Origin: Nocardiopsis dassonvillei_B
GTDB lineage: Bacteria > Actinomycetota > Actinomycetes > Streptosporangiales > Streptosporangiaceae
Length of the DNA stretch: 64,000 nt
Assembly: GCF_964273065.1 (NCBI RefSeq)
Contig: NZ_OZ186815.1
Span: forward strand, 6,200,001-6,264,000
Direction: 5' to 3'
The notes beneath the pieces are model-generated. The model had not been told where the DNA came from, made no database searches, and saw nothing but the letters and a program-made list of their open reading frames with translations. Position 1 is the first letter of the stretch. Each line of letters begins with the position of its first letter. Position numbers and translations under genes: made by a program. Below are positions 25,781 to 35,118 of this stretch, one piece after another.

Positions 25781-27582
25781 TCCCCCTCCCCGGGCACGGC
25801 CAGCGGGTTGTCGACCAGGCCGTGCATGACGTCGAACTCCGCGTCGCGCTCGGCGCGCTCGTGGAACCCGCCGCCCATGAGCTGCTCGCGGTTGAGGGCC
25901 ACCCGGCCCACCTTCGGGGCCAGCAGGTCGAACCAGGCGAACCGCTCGGCCAGCTCCGGGAAGCGCGCGTGGTAGGCGAGCACCTGGGCGCGGGCCAGCG
26001 CCCACAACCGCTCCCCGGGCACCCCGAGGTCGTGCTCGACGATGTCGGCGAGGAAGCGCAGGTGCCCGGCGCAGATCGCGGACAGTACCGAGTGGGCGAG
26101 CTCCTCGGGCTTCCAGCGGTGCAGCACCGACCGCACGTGCTCGGGGATCTCGGCGTACTCGGGCAGGTCGAAGGGGAGCAGCTCCACGTCGGACCCGAAG
26201 TCCTTCAGGGCGATGCGCACCGGGACCTCGTTCTCGTCCATGATGAGCACCACGTTCTCCCCGTGCGGGGTGAAGGACGCCCCGTACCGGTACAGGTAGT
26301 GCAGCACCGGCGGGAACAGGGCGGCGACGAACCGCTCCAGCCAGGCCTGCGCCCCCAGCCCGGAGCGCTCGATGAGCTCGGCGACCAGGGGGCGGCCGTC
26401 GGAACCGCGCAGCAGCAGGCAGGCCATGGTGCGGGCGCGCTCGCCCTCACGCAGGTGGTGGTGGATCGGCTCGCGCCAGATGGTGCCCAGCAGTTCGTGG
26501 AACCGGTACGGGGCCTGCGGCATCCGCGCGAACACCGGGTGCGGGACGGTCGCCGAGGCGCGCTCGGCGAGCATCACGACCCCCGTCTCGGCGAAGTAGG
26601 CGTCGCGTTCGGCGAGGTCGCGCAGCCAGGTGCTGGTGTGCGGGGCACAGCCGGTCTGGGTGCCCGAGAGCCCGCGCCAGACCAGGGTGTTGCGGATCAT
26701 CAGGGGGACCTTGACGTTGAGCCGGTCGGGCCGGTCCAGGTTCATCAGGGTGCGGATGGACTGGAAGGGGCGGTAGCGGTCGCGGCTCTCACCCAGGCGC
26801 ACCACCCGGCCCAGGGCGATCTCCCCGGCGAACAGCGGGGCGACCACCTCGTCCCACTGGAAGGGGTGGACGGGGATCCACAGGTAGGCGTCGGGGTCGC
26901 CGCCGCGGGAGCGGATCCGTTCGGCGAACTCCTCCCGCTGGTCCCCGTCGATCTCGGCGGCCACCAGGGAGGCCCGGTCGGTGCCCGCCATGGCCTGGAA
27001 CCCGCCCAGGTCGGGGTGGACGGCGATCCACACCAGGCGGAACGCGCCGCGGGCCTCGGGGGTGTAGCGGGCGGCGTCGCCGGCGGAGAACCCGAGGCGG
27101 CCCTTGTTGACGAAGATGCAGGGGTGGCCGGTCTGGTACCCCTCCAGGTCCTCGTAGGGCAGGTCGGCCAGGGCCGCGGCGGGCAGGGCGGCTGCCAGCA
27201 GGCGGGCGTCGGCGGTGTGGGTGGCCAGCAGGTCGCGCACCACCTCGGCCAGGGAGTCGCCGGGCAGGCCCACGGTCTTCTGTGCGTCGGTGACGAACCG
27301 GGTGGGGTCCCAGGCGGGCTCGGAGCCCCCGGCGTCGGTGCGGACGAAGGAACCGGGGTCCACGTGCCAGGACCCGAAGCCGCCGCGCCGGGCGGTGAAG
27401 GCGTAGGCGACCCCTCCGTCCACGGGCAGCCGCCACGCGGGGGAGCCGCCGGGCGCCCCGGAGACGGGTTCGGGGGTGATCATCTCCTCGTAGGCCATCT
27501 CGCCCACCATGTGGGCGAGCAGGCGGCTCCCGGCCCGGCGCCACAGGTCGGCGTCGCGGGTGGACTGTGCGTTCTCAGACAT
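25777..27582 (-). CDS. IucA/IucC-family NRPS-independent siderophore synthetase (first copy)
   Basis: 601 residues from ATG at 27582; the start overlaps the MFS stop by 8 bp. Same architecture as the second copy: YQTGHPCIFVNKGRLGFS, WIPVHPFQWDEVVAPLF, FQSIRTLMNLDRPDRLNVKVPLMIRNT, TPHGENVVLIMDENE, and the C-terminal helical domain. In aerobactin-, schizokinen- and rhizobactin-type pathways two such synthetases act one after another on citrate. Which copy works first cannot be read from sequence alone. Confidence 0.93.
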   Translation of the reverse strand: MSENAQSTRDADLWRRAGSRLLAHMVGEMAYEEMITPEPVSGAPGGSPAWRLPVDGGVAYAFTARRGGFGSWHVDPGSFVRTDAGGSEPAWDPTRFVTDAQKTVGLPGDSLAEVVRDLLATHTADARLLAAALPAAALADLPYEDLEGYQTGHPCIFVNKGRLGFSAGDAARYTPEARGAFRLVWIAVHPDLGGFQAMAGTDRASLVAAEIDGDQREEFAERIRSRGGDPDAYLWIPVHPFQWDEVVAPLFAGEIALGRVVRLGESRDRYRPFQSIRTLMNLDRPDRLNVKVPLMIRNTLVWRGLSGTQTGCAPHTSTWLRDLAERDAYFAETGVVMLAERASATVPHPVFARMPQAPYRFHELLGTIWREPIHHHLREGERARTMACLLLRGSDGRPLVAELIERSGLGAQAWLERFVAALFPPVLHYLYRYGASFTPHGENVVLIMDENEVPVRIALKDFGSDVELLPFDLPEYAEIPEHVRSVLHRWKPEELAHSVLSAICAGHLRFLADIVEHDLGVPGERLWALARAQVLAYHARFPELAERFAWFDLLAPKVGRVALNREQLMGGGFHERAERDAEFDVMHGLVDNPLAVPGEGE

Positions 27583-28810
27583 GGTGCGGACTTTCGGTGC
27601 GGTGCGCGGTCGGGTCGTCGGAGGCGTCGGGGGTGTCGGGCGGCGGGTCCGGGGCGCGCGGGGTCCGGGCCGGGAGCGACAGCAGCAGCGCGAGCGCGGC
27701 GAACAGCCCGGCCCCGGCCAGCAGCGGCAGCCCCGTCCCGGCGCCGGCCAGTGCGGTGGCGGCCACCGGGCTGACCAGGGTCGCGGCCACCCGTACGGTG
27801 GCCACGGCCGAGAACGCCGGCCCGTCCGTGCCGGTCACGGCGAACACCCGCAGGTCCAGGGCCACGTGCCCCAGCCCCAGGCCGATGCCGAAGACCACCC
27901 GGCCCACTGCCAGCAGGGCCGGGTCGACGGTGAGGAACTGCCCGGCCAGCCCGGCCGCCGCCAGCAGGCACGCCGCCGGCAGCAGCGCCCGGCCCAGCAG
28001 GGTGTGCGCCCGTCCGGCCAGCGGCAGCACCGCCAGCACGGCCACCTGCGGGAGGAGGAAGAGGACGGCGGCGGCCGTGGGGCCGACGCCGCCGTCCTCC
28101 GCGTAGAGGGTGAAGAACGGGCGCACGACCAGCCGGGCGGTCTCGACCGCCAGCACGACGGCGCTCACCGCGGCGATCGCGAGCACCGCTCCCCGCCGCG
28201 GGGCTGCGCCCCGCGTCCCGGCGGGCGCGTGCTCGGCGCCGTCGGAGACGGCCGGTCCGCCGCCGCCCCCGGGCAGCCTGCGGTGGCACAGCACCGCCAG
28301 CGCCACGTACAGCAGCGCGCAGGCGGCGATGCCCCACCGGGGCTGGGGCAGGGCCATGATCCCGGCGCCGATGAGGGTGGCCACCACCGTGCCGCCGTTG
28401 ATCATGTAGGCGAACACGGTGACGTCGCGGACCCGGTCGGTACCGGTGCCCACGAACGCCGGGTAGGCCAGGGTGAACGCCATCGTCACCGCCACCTGCA
28501 CCGCCGACACCACCAGGAACACCGGATAGGTCGGCGAGACGGCCAGCACCAGCTCCAGCACCGCCGCGGCCCCCAGCGAACCCAGCACCAGGGACGACAG
28601 CGAGAAGCGGCGGGCGACCAGTCCCCACAGCGGCATGGCCACGAGCGCGGTCACCCGGCACACCCAGATGTACACGCCGGTCGCGGCCGGGTCGGTGACC
28701 CCGAACAACCGCTCGAACAGCTGCGGGTAGAACGGGCTCAGCGCCACGTCGCTCACCAGGTGGAGCAGGATGACCAGCAGGTACAGCCGACGGAACGAGG
28801 CCCCGCTCAC
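27575..28810 (-). CDS. MFS transporter, probable siderophore exporter
   Basis: 411 residues from GTG at 28810, overlapping the monooxygenase stop by 4 bp. About twelve hydrophobic segments, starting FRRLYLLVILLHLVSDVALSPFYPQLF, with the MFS loop GLVARRFSLSSLVLG after the second helix. Its place in the middle of the siderophore operon suggests it exports the finished siderophore, as SbnD or RhtX-neighbour MFS proteins do in other systems. Direction of transport is inferred from context. Confidence 0.87.
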   Translation of the reverse strand: MSGASFRRLYLLVILLHLVSDVALSPFYPQLFERLFGVTDPAATGVYIWVCRVTALVAMPLWGLVARRFSLSSLVLGSLGAAAVLELVLAVSPTYPVFLVVSAVQVAVTMAFTLAYPAFVGTGTDRVRDVTVFAYMINGGTVVATLIGAGIMALPQPRWGIAACALLYVALAVLCHRRLPGGGGGPAVSDGAEHAPAGTRGAAPRRGAVLAIAAVSAVVLAVETARLVVRPFFTLYAEDGGVGPTAAAVLFLLPQVAVLAVLPLAGRAHTLLGRALLPAACLLAAAGLAGQFLTVDPALLAVGRVVFGIGLGLGHVALDLRVFAVTGTDGPAFSAVATVRVAATLVSPVAATALAGAGTGLPLLAGAGLFAALALLLSLPARTPRAPDPPPDTPDASDDPTAHRTESPHHV

Positions 28811-30144
28811 CGTCGCGCCCCGGCCGGGGCGCCGAACGACGTGAACGCCGTCCGCTCGGGCAGCCGGTACACGGTGCGCCCGGTGATCCCGTTGAGGATG
28901 ACGGCCGCCCGCCAGGCGCCCAGCCCCAGGTCGGGGGCGCCCACGCCGTGGGTGTGCAGTTCGGCGTTCTGCACGTGGACGGGTGCGGTGAGCGTCGGAT
29001 CGGTGGCCAGGCGCAGGTTCTCGTCGATGAACGGGCGGCCCCGGTCGTCGGTCTCGATGAGCTTGGCGATGGGCGCCAGGAAGTCGGGGGAGCGCTGGGC
29101 GTACCCGGAGGCGGCGATCACCGCGCCGGTGCGGACGGTGAACTCGGTGTCCTGCTCGCGGTGGCGGAACCGCAGGGCGAACCCGTCGCCGTCGGCCTCG
29201 GCGGCCAGCAGCTCGCACTGGGCGCGCAGGCTCACGCCCGGGTCGGCGCCGGCGATGCCGCGCTCGTAGAGCACGTCGTGGATCTCGGCGATGGTGTCGC
29301 CGCTGATGCCCTTGTACAGCTGCCACTGGGCGGGGACCACCCGGTCCTTGGTCTCCTGGGGGAGGGCGTGGAAGTAGCGGGTGTAGTCGGGGGTGAAGTG
29401 CTCCAGGCCGAGCTTGGAGTACTCCATCGGCGCGAACGCCGGCGAGCGGGTCAGCCAGTGCACGGCGGTGCCGCGGTGGGCGGGGGAGCGCAGCAGGTCC
29501 AGGAAGACCTCGGCGCCGGACTGGCCCGAGCCCAGGACGGTGATGTCGTCCACCCCGTCCAGGAGGGCGGCGCGGTCGAGGTAGTCGGCGGCGTGGAACA
29601 CCCGCTCGCCCACCAGGGGGCGCAGCGGCTCGGGCAGCACCGGCTCGGTGCCGATGCCCAGGACCAGGGCGCGCCCGCGGGTGCGGGTGACGGTCCCGGC
29701 GGCGTCGGTGTGCTCCACGGTGAACACGCCGTCCTCGTGGTGGACGGCGCCCACCCGGGCGTCGAACCGGCACGAGTCCAGGGAGCGGGCGACCCAGCGG
29801 CAGTAGTCGTCGTACTCCCGGCGCGGCACGTGGAAGTGCTCGGAGAAGTAGAACGGGAACAGCCGGTCGTGCTCGCGCAGGTAGGACAGGAACGACCAGG
29901 GGCTGGTGGGATCGACCAGGCTCACCAGGTCGGCGAGGAACGGCACCTGGAGCCGGGCGCCCTCCAGCAGCAGGCCGGGGTGCCAGGAGAAGCCGGGCCG
30001 TGCCTCCAGGAAGCGGGCGGTGAGGCCGGGAACACCGTCGGCCAGGGCGGCCAGGGCCAGGTTGAAGGGGCCCAGGCCGATGCCCACCAGGTCGTACACC
30101 GTGTCCTGGGTCGCGGCGGCCGGGGGCCGGGGGGTGGTGGTCAA
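28807..30144 (-). CDS. L-lysine 6-/L-ornithine 5-monooxygenase family N-hydroxylase (IucD/RhbE/DesB type)
   Basis: 445 residues from TTG at 30144; AAGGAG five nt upstream and a 4-bp overlap with the preceding stop support it. FAD site GIGLGPFNLALAAL near the N-terminus, the family segment LVSLVDPTSPWSFLSYLREHDRL, NADPH site VLGSGQSGAEVFLDLL, and the C-terminal AASGYAQRSP. These enzymes N-hydroxylate primary amines to make hydroxamate precursors. With the decarboxylase upstream, the likely substrate is a free diamine (diaminopropane, putrescine or cadaverine). Confidence 0.93.
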   Translation of the reverse strand: MTTTPRPPAAATQDTVYDLVGIGLGPFNLALAALADGVPGLTARFLEARPGFSWHPGLLLEGARLQVPFLADLVSLVDPTSPWSFLSYLREHDRLFPFYFSEHFHVPRREYDDYCRWVARSLDSCRFDARVGAVHHEDGVFTVEHTDAAGTVTRTRGRALVLGIGTEPVLPEPLRPLVGERVFHAADYLDRAALLDGVDDITVLGSGQSGAEVFLDLLRSPAHRGTAVHWLTRSPAFAPMEYSKLGLEHFTPDYTRYFHALPQETKDRVVPAQWQLYKGISGDTIAEIHDVLYERGIAGADPGVSLRAQCELLAAEADGDGFALRFRHREQDTEFTVRTGAVIAASGYAQRSPDFLAPIAKLIETDDRGRPFIDENLRLATDPTLTAPVHVQNAELHTHGVGAPDLGLGAWRAAVILNGITGRTVYRLPERTAFTSFGAPAGARR

Positions 30145-31718
30145 CGGGACTCCTTCAGGGCGGAGAGTTCGGTGTCGCCCGCGGCGACGACCTCGGCGAG
30201 CAGTGCGGCGGTGTCCTCGGCGGTGGTGGCGGGGTTGAGCAGCGTGAGCTTGAGCCACACCCGGCCGTCGATCCGGGTCCGGCCGACCACGGCCCGGCCC
30301 TCCTCCAGCAGGCGGCGGCGCAGCCGGGCGTTGACCTCGTCGGAGTCGGCCCCGGCGTCGTAGCGGAACACCACGGTGGTCAGGGAGGGCGCGGCCGCCA
30401 GTTGGAGCCTCGGGTGGGCGGTGACCCCGGCGGCGGTGCGCAGGGTCAGGTCGCGGCAGGCGTCCACGAGGCGGCCCAGCCCGTCGGTGCCCAGGACCCG
30501 CAGGGTGACGGCGATCTTGAACACGTCGGCGCGGCGGGTGGTGCGCAGCGAGTAGCCGAGCAGGCTGGGGTAGCCCGCCTCCTCGTCGTCGGCGGGGTTG
30601 AGGTAGTCCACCGAGCGGGACAGCGGTGCGAACAGGGCGCGTTCGCGGGTGAGCAGGACCCCGGCGGCCACCGGCTGCCAGCCGAGCTTGTGCAGGTCCA
30701 GGCCGACCGAGTGGGCCCGGCCCAGTCCGGCGAGCAGGCCGCGCAGCCTGCGGGAGAACAGCAGGCCGCCGCCGTAGGCGGCGTCCACGTGCAGCCACAC
30801 CCCGTACTCGCGGGCGATGTGGGCGACGGCGCCCAGGGAGTCGATGCCGCCCAGGTCGGTGGTGCCCGCGGTGGCGACGATCGCGACGGGGATGTCGCCG
30901 TCGGCGCGCAGGGCGTCCAGGGCCTCGCGCAGGGCGCGCGGGCGCATCCGGTGCTGGGCGTCCACGTCGACGGTGACGACGGCGTCCTCGCCCAGGCCCA
31001 GCAGGGCGGCCGAGCGCTGGACGGAGAAGTGGGCGGCGGCCCCGCACAGGATGCGCGGGCGGGCTCCGGCGGCCGCCCGGGCCACCCCGTGGCGGACGGG
31101 GTCGTGCTCGGGTCCGGCGAGGGCGTGGTCGCGGGCCAGCAGCAGCGCGGTCAGGTTGGATTCGGTGCCGCCGGAGGTGACCACGCCGCCCGCGGTCGCG
31201 GGGTCGTACCCGGCCAGGCCGGCGAGCTCGCCGATGACCTGGGTCTCCATGGCGGTCGCCGCGGGCGCCTGGTCCCAGGAGTCCAGGGACTGGTTGAGGA
31301 CGGAGGCGACGGCGTCGGCGGCCACCGCCACGGCCAGCGGTGGGCAGTGCAGGTGGGCGGCGCAGCGGGGGTGGGACGGGTCGGCGGCGTTCACGGCCAG
31401 GGTGTGCGTGAGCCGGTCCAGGACCCGCTGGGCCGTGTCGGGGGCGTGCCGGTCGCCTTCGGGGGCGGCGGACAGCGGGCCCAGGGCGGCCCGGACCGCC
31501 TCGGCCACCTCGTGCGGTGTGCGGGCGGGCAGCGGGCCGCCGCGTTCGTCGCGGGCCGAGTCCAGGACCTCGGCGGCGGCCGCCATGAGGGCGGCCACGG
31601 TCTCGGGGCCGCCGGGGGCCCCGGCCAGCGCGTCGGGCAGCAGGGCGGAGGCGTCGGTGGGGACGGTGAGGCCGCCGGTGCCCCAGGTCACGGTGTCGCC
31701 ACCGGGAGTGATGGTCAT
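30141..31718 (-). CDS. PLP-dependent decarboxylase, diaminobutyrate/lysine type (RhbB/DesA-like)
   Basis: 525 residues from ATG at 31718 with AGGAG upstream. Group II decarboxylase with the PLP-lysine motif SVGLDLHKLGWQPVAAG, preceding TSGGTESNLTALLLAR, AGTTDLGGIDS and LHVDAAYGG. Homologues in siderophore clusters produce 1,3-diaminopropane (RhbB) or cadaverine (DesA). The product here is undecided: no diaminobutyrate aminotransferase gene is present nearby, which slightly favours lysine or ornithine. It starts the block of overlapping genes. Confidence 0.92.
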   Translation of the reverse strand: MTITPGGDTVTWGTGGLTVPTDASALLPDALAGAPGGPETVAALMAAAAEVLDSARDERGGPLPARTPHEVAEAVRAALGPLSAAPEGDRHAPDTAQRVLDRLTHTLAVNAADPSHPRCAAHLHCPPLAVAVAADAVASVLNQSLDSWDQAPAATAMETQVIGELAGLAGYDPATAGGVVTSGGTESNLTALLLARDHALAGPEHDPVRHGVARAAAGARPRILCGAAAHFSVQRSAALLGLGEDAVVTVDVDAQHRMRPRALREALDALRADGDIPVAIVATAGTTDLGGIDSLGAVAHIAREYGVWLHVDAAYGGGLLFSRRLRGLLAGLGRAHSVGLDLHKLGWQPVAAGVLLTRERALFAPLSRSVDYLNPADDEEAGYPSLLGYSLRTTRRADVFKIAVTLRVLGTDGLGRLVDACRDLTLRTAAGVTAHPRLQLAAAPSLTTVVFRYDAGADSDEVNARLRRRLLEEGRAVVGRTRIDGRVWLKLTLLNPATTAEDTAALLAEVVAAGDTELSALKESR

Positions 31719-31903
31719 GGGCGTCGGGCTCCTGTTCTCTCTCCGAGGCGGTTCGGGACGCGCGCGGACGAGGGCGGGGGTGGGGGAGTCCCGGGCCGCG
31801 GGGCCCGGTCGGTGGGGTGTGCGGGGGCGGTGGGGGCCGCGGGTCCCGGAGCCGCCGGGGCGGGGGCGGGGCACGGTCGGGGCGGGGCGCCCCGGGGCGG
31901 GGG

Positions 31904-32488
31904 TCAGCGCAGGGGCATGAGCAGGGCGTGGTGGCGGCGCCAGCCCGGGTGGGGCTCGACGTCGCCGACGTGGGTCCAGCCGTTGCGCAGGACCAGGGCC
32001 AGGGCGTGGTCGTTGGTCCTGGCGACCAGTCCGGCGACGCGCTCCTCCGGGCGGCCCTGGACGAGGAAGGGGAAGGCGCGCTCCACGACGCCGCCGCCGC
32101 GGAACGGCTCGGTGACGAGGGCCTCGCACAGGGCGAAGGTGCGGCCCGGGTACTCGGTGGTGAGCTCGTCCGCGTCCAGGCCGGGCAGCGGGGTGAAGCC
32201 GTTCCACCAGCCGGTGGTCTCGGGCAGGGTGTACCCGTAGGCGAAGCCGGCCAGGGCCCCGTCGGCGTGGCAGGAGGTGAGGCGGAAGCCGTCCCGCCCG
32301 GCGCTGAAGGCGAGGCGTTCGGCGAAGGTCGGGTCCCGGTGGTCCGGCAGGTGGAGGTCGCGCGCGTACACCTCCTCGTAGGCCGCCACCCAGGGGGAGG
32401 GATCGGCGAGGACGTCGGCTCCGGTGAGGTTCTCGATCCGCCAGGTGATGGGGGCCGGGGCGGCCGTGGGAGCGGAGGAGGCGGACAC
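31904..32488 (-). CDS. GNAT-family N-acetyltransferase, first gene of the siderophore operon
   Basis: 194 residues from GTG at 32488, with AAGGAG eight nt upstream. GNAT fold: GFAYGYTLPETTGWWNGF, the acetyl-CoA strand-helix ALVTEPFRGGGVVERAF, and LVLRNGWTHVGDVEPHPGWRRHHALLMPL. It is not of the IucB/RhbD acyl-transferase type by eye, but as the first gene after the iron box it is the best candidate to acylate the N-hydroxy-amine. A 185-bp gap without a gene follows before the decarboxylase. Confidence 0.82.
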   Translation of the reverse strand: MSASSAPTAAPAPITWRIENLTGADVLADPSPWVAAYEEVYARDLHLPDHRDPTFAERLAFSAGRDGFRLTSCHADGALAGFAYGYTLPETTGWWNGFTPLPGLDADELTTEYPGRTFALCEALVTEPFRGGGVVERAFPFLVQGRPEERVAGLVARTNDHALALVLRNGWTHVGDVEPHPGWRRHHALLMPLR

Positions 32489-32555
32489 GGTGGGACTCCT
32501 TGTTCGGGAAGACGGCGGCGGGGGCGGGCGCGGTCGCGCCTCGCGACCGCATCAA

Positions 32556-32574
32556 TTAGGGCAGGCTAACCTAA
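32556..32574. promoter_or_regulatory. Iron box (IdeR/DmdR1/DtxR-type operator)
   Basis: TTAGGGCAGGCTAACCTAA matches the actinobacterial DtxR-family consensus TTAGGTTAGGCTAACCTAA at 17 of 19 positions. It lies 68 bp upstream of the GNAT start, so iron-loaded repressor should shut off the whole minus-strand siderophore operon. Confidence 0.85.
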
Positions 32575-32615
32575 GAGGTGTCAAGGGGGGCATGTGTGTC
32601 CCCCGACACAGGCGC

Positions 32616-33902
32616 TCAGGGCAGCCGGGAGTCCACGGTGGTGCGGACCGCCGCGGGATGGCCCAGGAACGCGGGCATGGCGAACTCGAACCCGTACGCG
32701 CCCGCGTTGGGGAAGACCAGCACGTCGCCGGCGCGCACTGAGGCCACCCGCACGTCCCTGGCCAGCACGTCCTCGGGGGTGCACAGCTCGCCCGACACCG
32801 TCACCGACGCCCCCCGGGCCTGCGGCCGGGGCACGCCGTCCGGCCACGGGCCGCCCTCCAGCACCGCGAAGTTGTGCCGGATCTCCCACGACGTGGGCAG
32901 CTGGAAGTGGTTGATGCCGCCGCGGACCACCGCGAAGGTCCCGCCGTAGGCCGCCTTCACGTCCGTCACCCGGACCGCGTACCAGCCCGCCGGGGCGCCG
33001 ATCCACCGGCCCGGTTCGAACACCACCTCCACCCCCGGGTCCGGGACGGCCGCCAGCGCGGCGCCGAACCCCTCCAGGTCGAAGTCGTCCCCGCCCGCCT
33101 CGAACGGCACGCCGAGGCCGCCGCCCACGTCCACCGTGCGCAGGTCCACCCCGTGCCGGTCCGCCGTGTCGCGCGCCCACTCCAGGCACCACAGCACGTA
33201 GGCGGCGTGCGCCGCGGCGTCGGTGTTGCCGCTCACCGCGTGCACGTGGAATCCCGCCAGGTCCAGCCCCGGCAGCTCCCGCACCGCCGCCACCGCGGCG
33301 GGCACCTCGGCCTCGGGGATCCCGAACGGGCCCGGGGTGCCGCCCATCACCAGGGAACCGCTCACCGGGACCCCGGCCGGGTTGACCCGGATCGTCACCG
33401 GCAGCACGGTGCCCGCGGCGAGTGCCGCCGCCGAGGCCCGGTGCGCCTCCAGCACGCTCTCCAGGTTCACCACGACATCGGCGCCGCGCTCGGCGCGCAA
33501 CACCGCCAGTCCCCCCAGCAGCTCGGGCGTCTTGCCCGGGCCGCTCACCGCGATCCGCCCGCCCGGGCCACCGCGCCGCTCGCGCAGCGCCGCCAGCGAG
33601 GCGCGGGCCTCGCGCAGCGAGGCCGCCTCGAACCCGTCCACGGCCTCGGCCAGGTGCGCCAGCACCGGCTCGAACCCGTTGGCCTTGACCGCGAAGTACA
33701 CCCGGGCCCAGCCCGGCAGCGCCTTGCGCAGCGTGCGGGCCCGGTCGGCGGCCAGTGCCGGGTCGTAGACATAGCCCGCCCCCGTCCCGGAGGCCAGCTC
33801 CAGCGCCGCCGCCCGCACGGGGGCGGGGATCCGGTCGGCGTCCAGGCAGGGGGCGTGCTCGAAGGAGCGGGGCGGTTCCACGGGGGTCTCCAAGCGGTAC
33901 AC
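32616..33902 (-). CDS. PLP-dependent decarboxylase, Orn/DAP/Arg fold III (SbnH/BtrK-like)
   Basis: 428 residues from GTG at 33902 (no clear ribosome-binding site; internal TTG and GTG alternatives within 8 codons). Alanine-racemase-fold features: PLP lysine YFAVKANG, HVHAVSGN, EPGRWIGAPAGWY, and the catalytic Cys loop GELCTPEDVLARDV. Relatives in siderophore pathways (SbnH in staphyloferrin B) decarboxylate an amino-acid-citrate intermediate, while DAP decarboxylase proper makes lysine. Location beside the NIS operon favours a siderophore role. The iron box lies downstream of this gene, so it may be regulated separately. Confidence 0.85.
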   Translation of the reverse strand: MYRLETPVEPPRSFEHAPCLDADRIPAPVRAAALELASGTGAGYVYDPALAADRARTLRKALPGWARVYFAVKANGFEPVLAHLAEAVDGFEAASLREARASLAALRERRGGPGGRIAVSGPGKTPELLGGLAVLRAERGADVVVNLESVLEAHRASAAALAAGTVLPVTIRVNPAGVPVSGSLVMGGTPGPFGIPEAEVPAAVAAVRELPGLDLAGFHVHAVSGNTDAAAHAAYVLWCLEWARDTADRHGVDLRTVDVGGGLGVPFEAGGDDFDLEGFGAALAAVPDPGVEVVFEPGRWIGAPAGWYAVRVTDVKAAYGGTFAVVRGGINHFQLPTSWEIRHNFAVLEGGPWPDGVPRPQARGASVTVSGELCTPEDVLARDVRVASVRAGDVLVFPNAGAYGFEFAMPAFLGHPAAVRTTVDSRLP

Positions 33903-33923
33903 GGCGACGGGAGCGCGCGGGGC

Positions 33924-33959
33924 ACGGGTGCGCGGCGTCCGCGGACGCCGCGCACCCGT
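33924..33959 (-). terminator. Perfect long hairpin terminator
   Basis: ACGGGTGCGCGGCGTCC (33924-33940) pairs over 17 bp with 33943-33959 around a 2-nt loop, between the binding-protein stop (33981) and the decarboxylase start. Confidence 0.75.
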
Positions 33960-33980
33960 TCGGGCGGGACTGAGGGCGGG

Positions 33981-35000
33981 TTACCGCTGGGGGTCGACGC
34001 CGAAGATCTCGGCGAGGTCGTCCAGGACCTCGTGCGCGGCGATCAGGCCCACGCCGGAGATCCAGTACTCGTCGTTCACCTCGGTGATCTCACCGGTCAG
34101 CTCGCCCCACAGCGGAGCGGACATGTACTCCTCCTTGCTCTCCTGCACGCCGTCGGCACCGCCGTCGTCGTAGGTGGCGACGAAGAGGTGGTCGGCGTCC
34201 AGGTCGAGCAGGCGCTCCTGGCTGTGGTAGGTGACGATCTCCTCGGATTCGGTGTCCACACCCGGGCCCGGCTCCAGGCCCACGTCCTCCAGGATCACGC
34301 CGATGTAGGACTGCGGGGTGTACAGGCGCACGCCGTCGGCGTCGCCGGCGAAACGGACCGCGGACACGGTCGGCGCCTCGCCGCCGTTGGCCTCCACGAT
34401 CGCCTCGCCCAGGGCGGCGGCGCGCTCCTCGAACTCGGCGACCAGGCGCTCGGCCTCCTCCTCGGCGTCCAGGGCGGCGCCGGTCAGGACCAGGTTCTCC
34501 TTCCACGTGGCGCCGGTGGTCTCCGACATGACGGTCGGGGCGACCTCGGAGAACTGCTCGTACCCGTCGCCGTGGCGGACCTGGGCCGACAGGATCAGGT
34601 CCGGGTCGGTGGCGGCCACCGCCTCGGGGTCGACCTCCCACAGCAGGCCCACCGGGACGGCCTCGTCGGCGGTGCCGACGTTCCAGTCGCTGTCCAGCAG
34701 GTAGTCGGGGAGAGACTCGGTGTCCTCGGCGAAGGTGGTGAAGCCCACCACGTTGCCGCCCAGCGCCAGGGTGGAGTCCACGAAGGCGGCGTCCAGCGGC
34801 AGGACCCGCCCGGGGGCGGCGGGGAGCTCGGTCGAGCCCAGGAAGTGCTCCACCGTGCGGGGGTAGCCGTCGCTGGGCTCGTTGACGGCGTCGGGGTTCC
34901 CCTCGGGGCCGCCGGCTCCGCAGGCGGTCAGCATCGCCACGGCGGCGGTCGCCGCGACGGTCGGCAGGGTCAGTCGACGCGGCCGGGTGGGCAGGGTCAT
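33981..35000 (-). CDS. Iron-siderophore ABC transporter substrate-binding lipoprotein
   Basis: 339 residues from ATG at 35000 (GGAG upstream). The signal peptide ends in a lipobox (AMLTAC, Cys near 27), so the protein is lipid-anchored. The body is a periplasmic-binding type III (FecB/FepB) protein: RVLPLDAAFVDSTLALGGNVVGFTTF, LILSAQVRHGDGYEQFSEVAPTV, LYTPQSYIGVILEDVGL. It captures the ferri-siderophore for the divergent permease-ATPase genes; both share the iron-box region between them. Confidence 0.93.
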   Translation of the reverse strand: MTLPTRPRRLTLPTVAATAAVAMLTACGAGGPEGNPDAVNEPSDGYPRTVEHFLGSTELPAAPGRVLPLDAAFVDSTLALGGNVVGFTTFAEDTESLPDYLLDSDWNVGTADEAVPVGLLWEVDPEAVAATDPDLILSAQVRHGDGYEQFSEVAPTVMSETTGATWKENLVLTGAALDAEEEAERLVAEFEERAAALGEAIVEANGGEAPTVSAVRFAGDADGVRLYTPQSYIGVILEDVGLEPGPGVDTESEEIVTYHSQERLLDLDADHLFVATYDDGGADGVQESKEEYMSAPLWGELTGEITEVNDEYWISGVGLIAAHEVLDDLAEIFGVDPQR

Positions 35001-35118
35001 TCAGGGGCTCCATCAGGTCGGGGAACGCGCCGGGTCCGGGAGGGGACTCGGGGGGTGTGCGGACGGCAGGGCGGTGTGTCGTTCCAGGCCGGGACGTGGC
35101 AAACTTAGATCATCCAGA

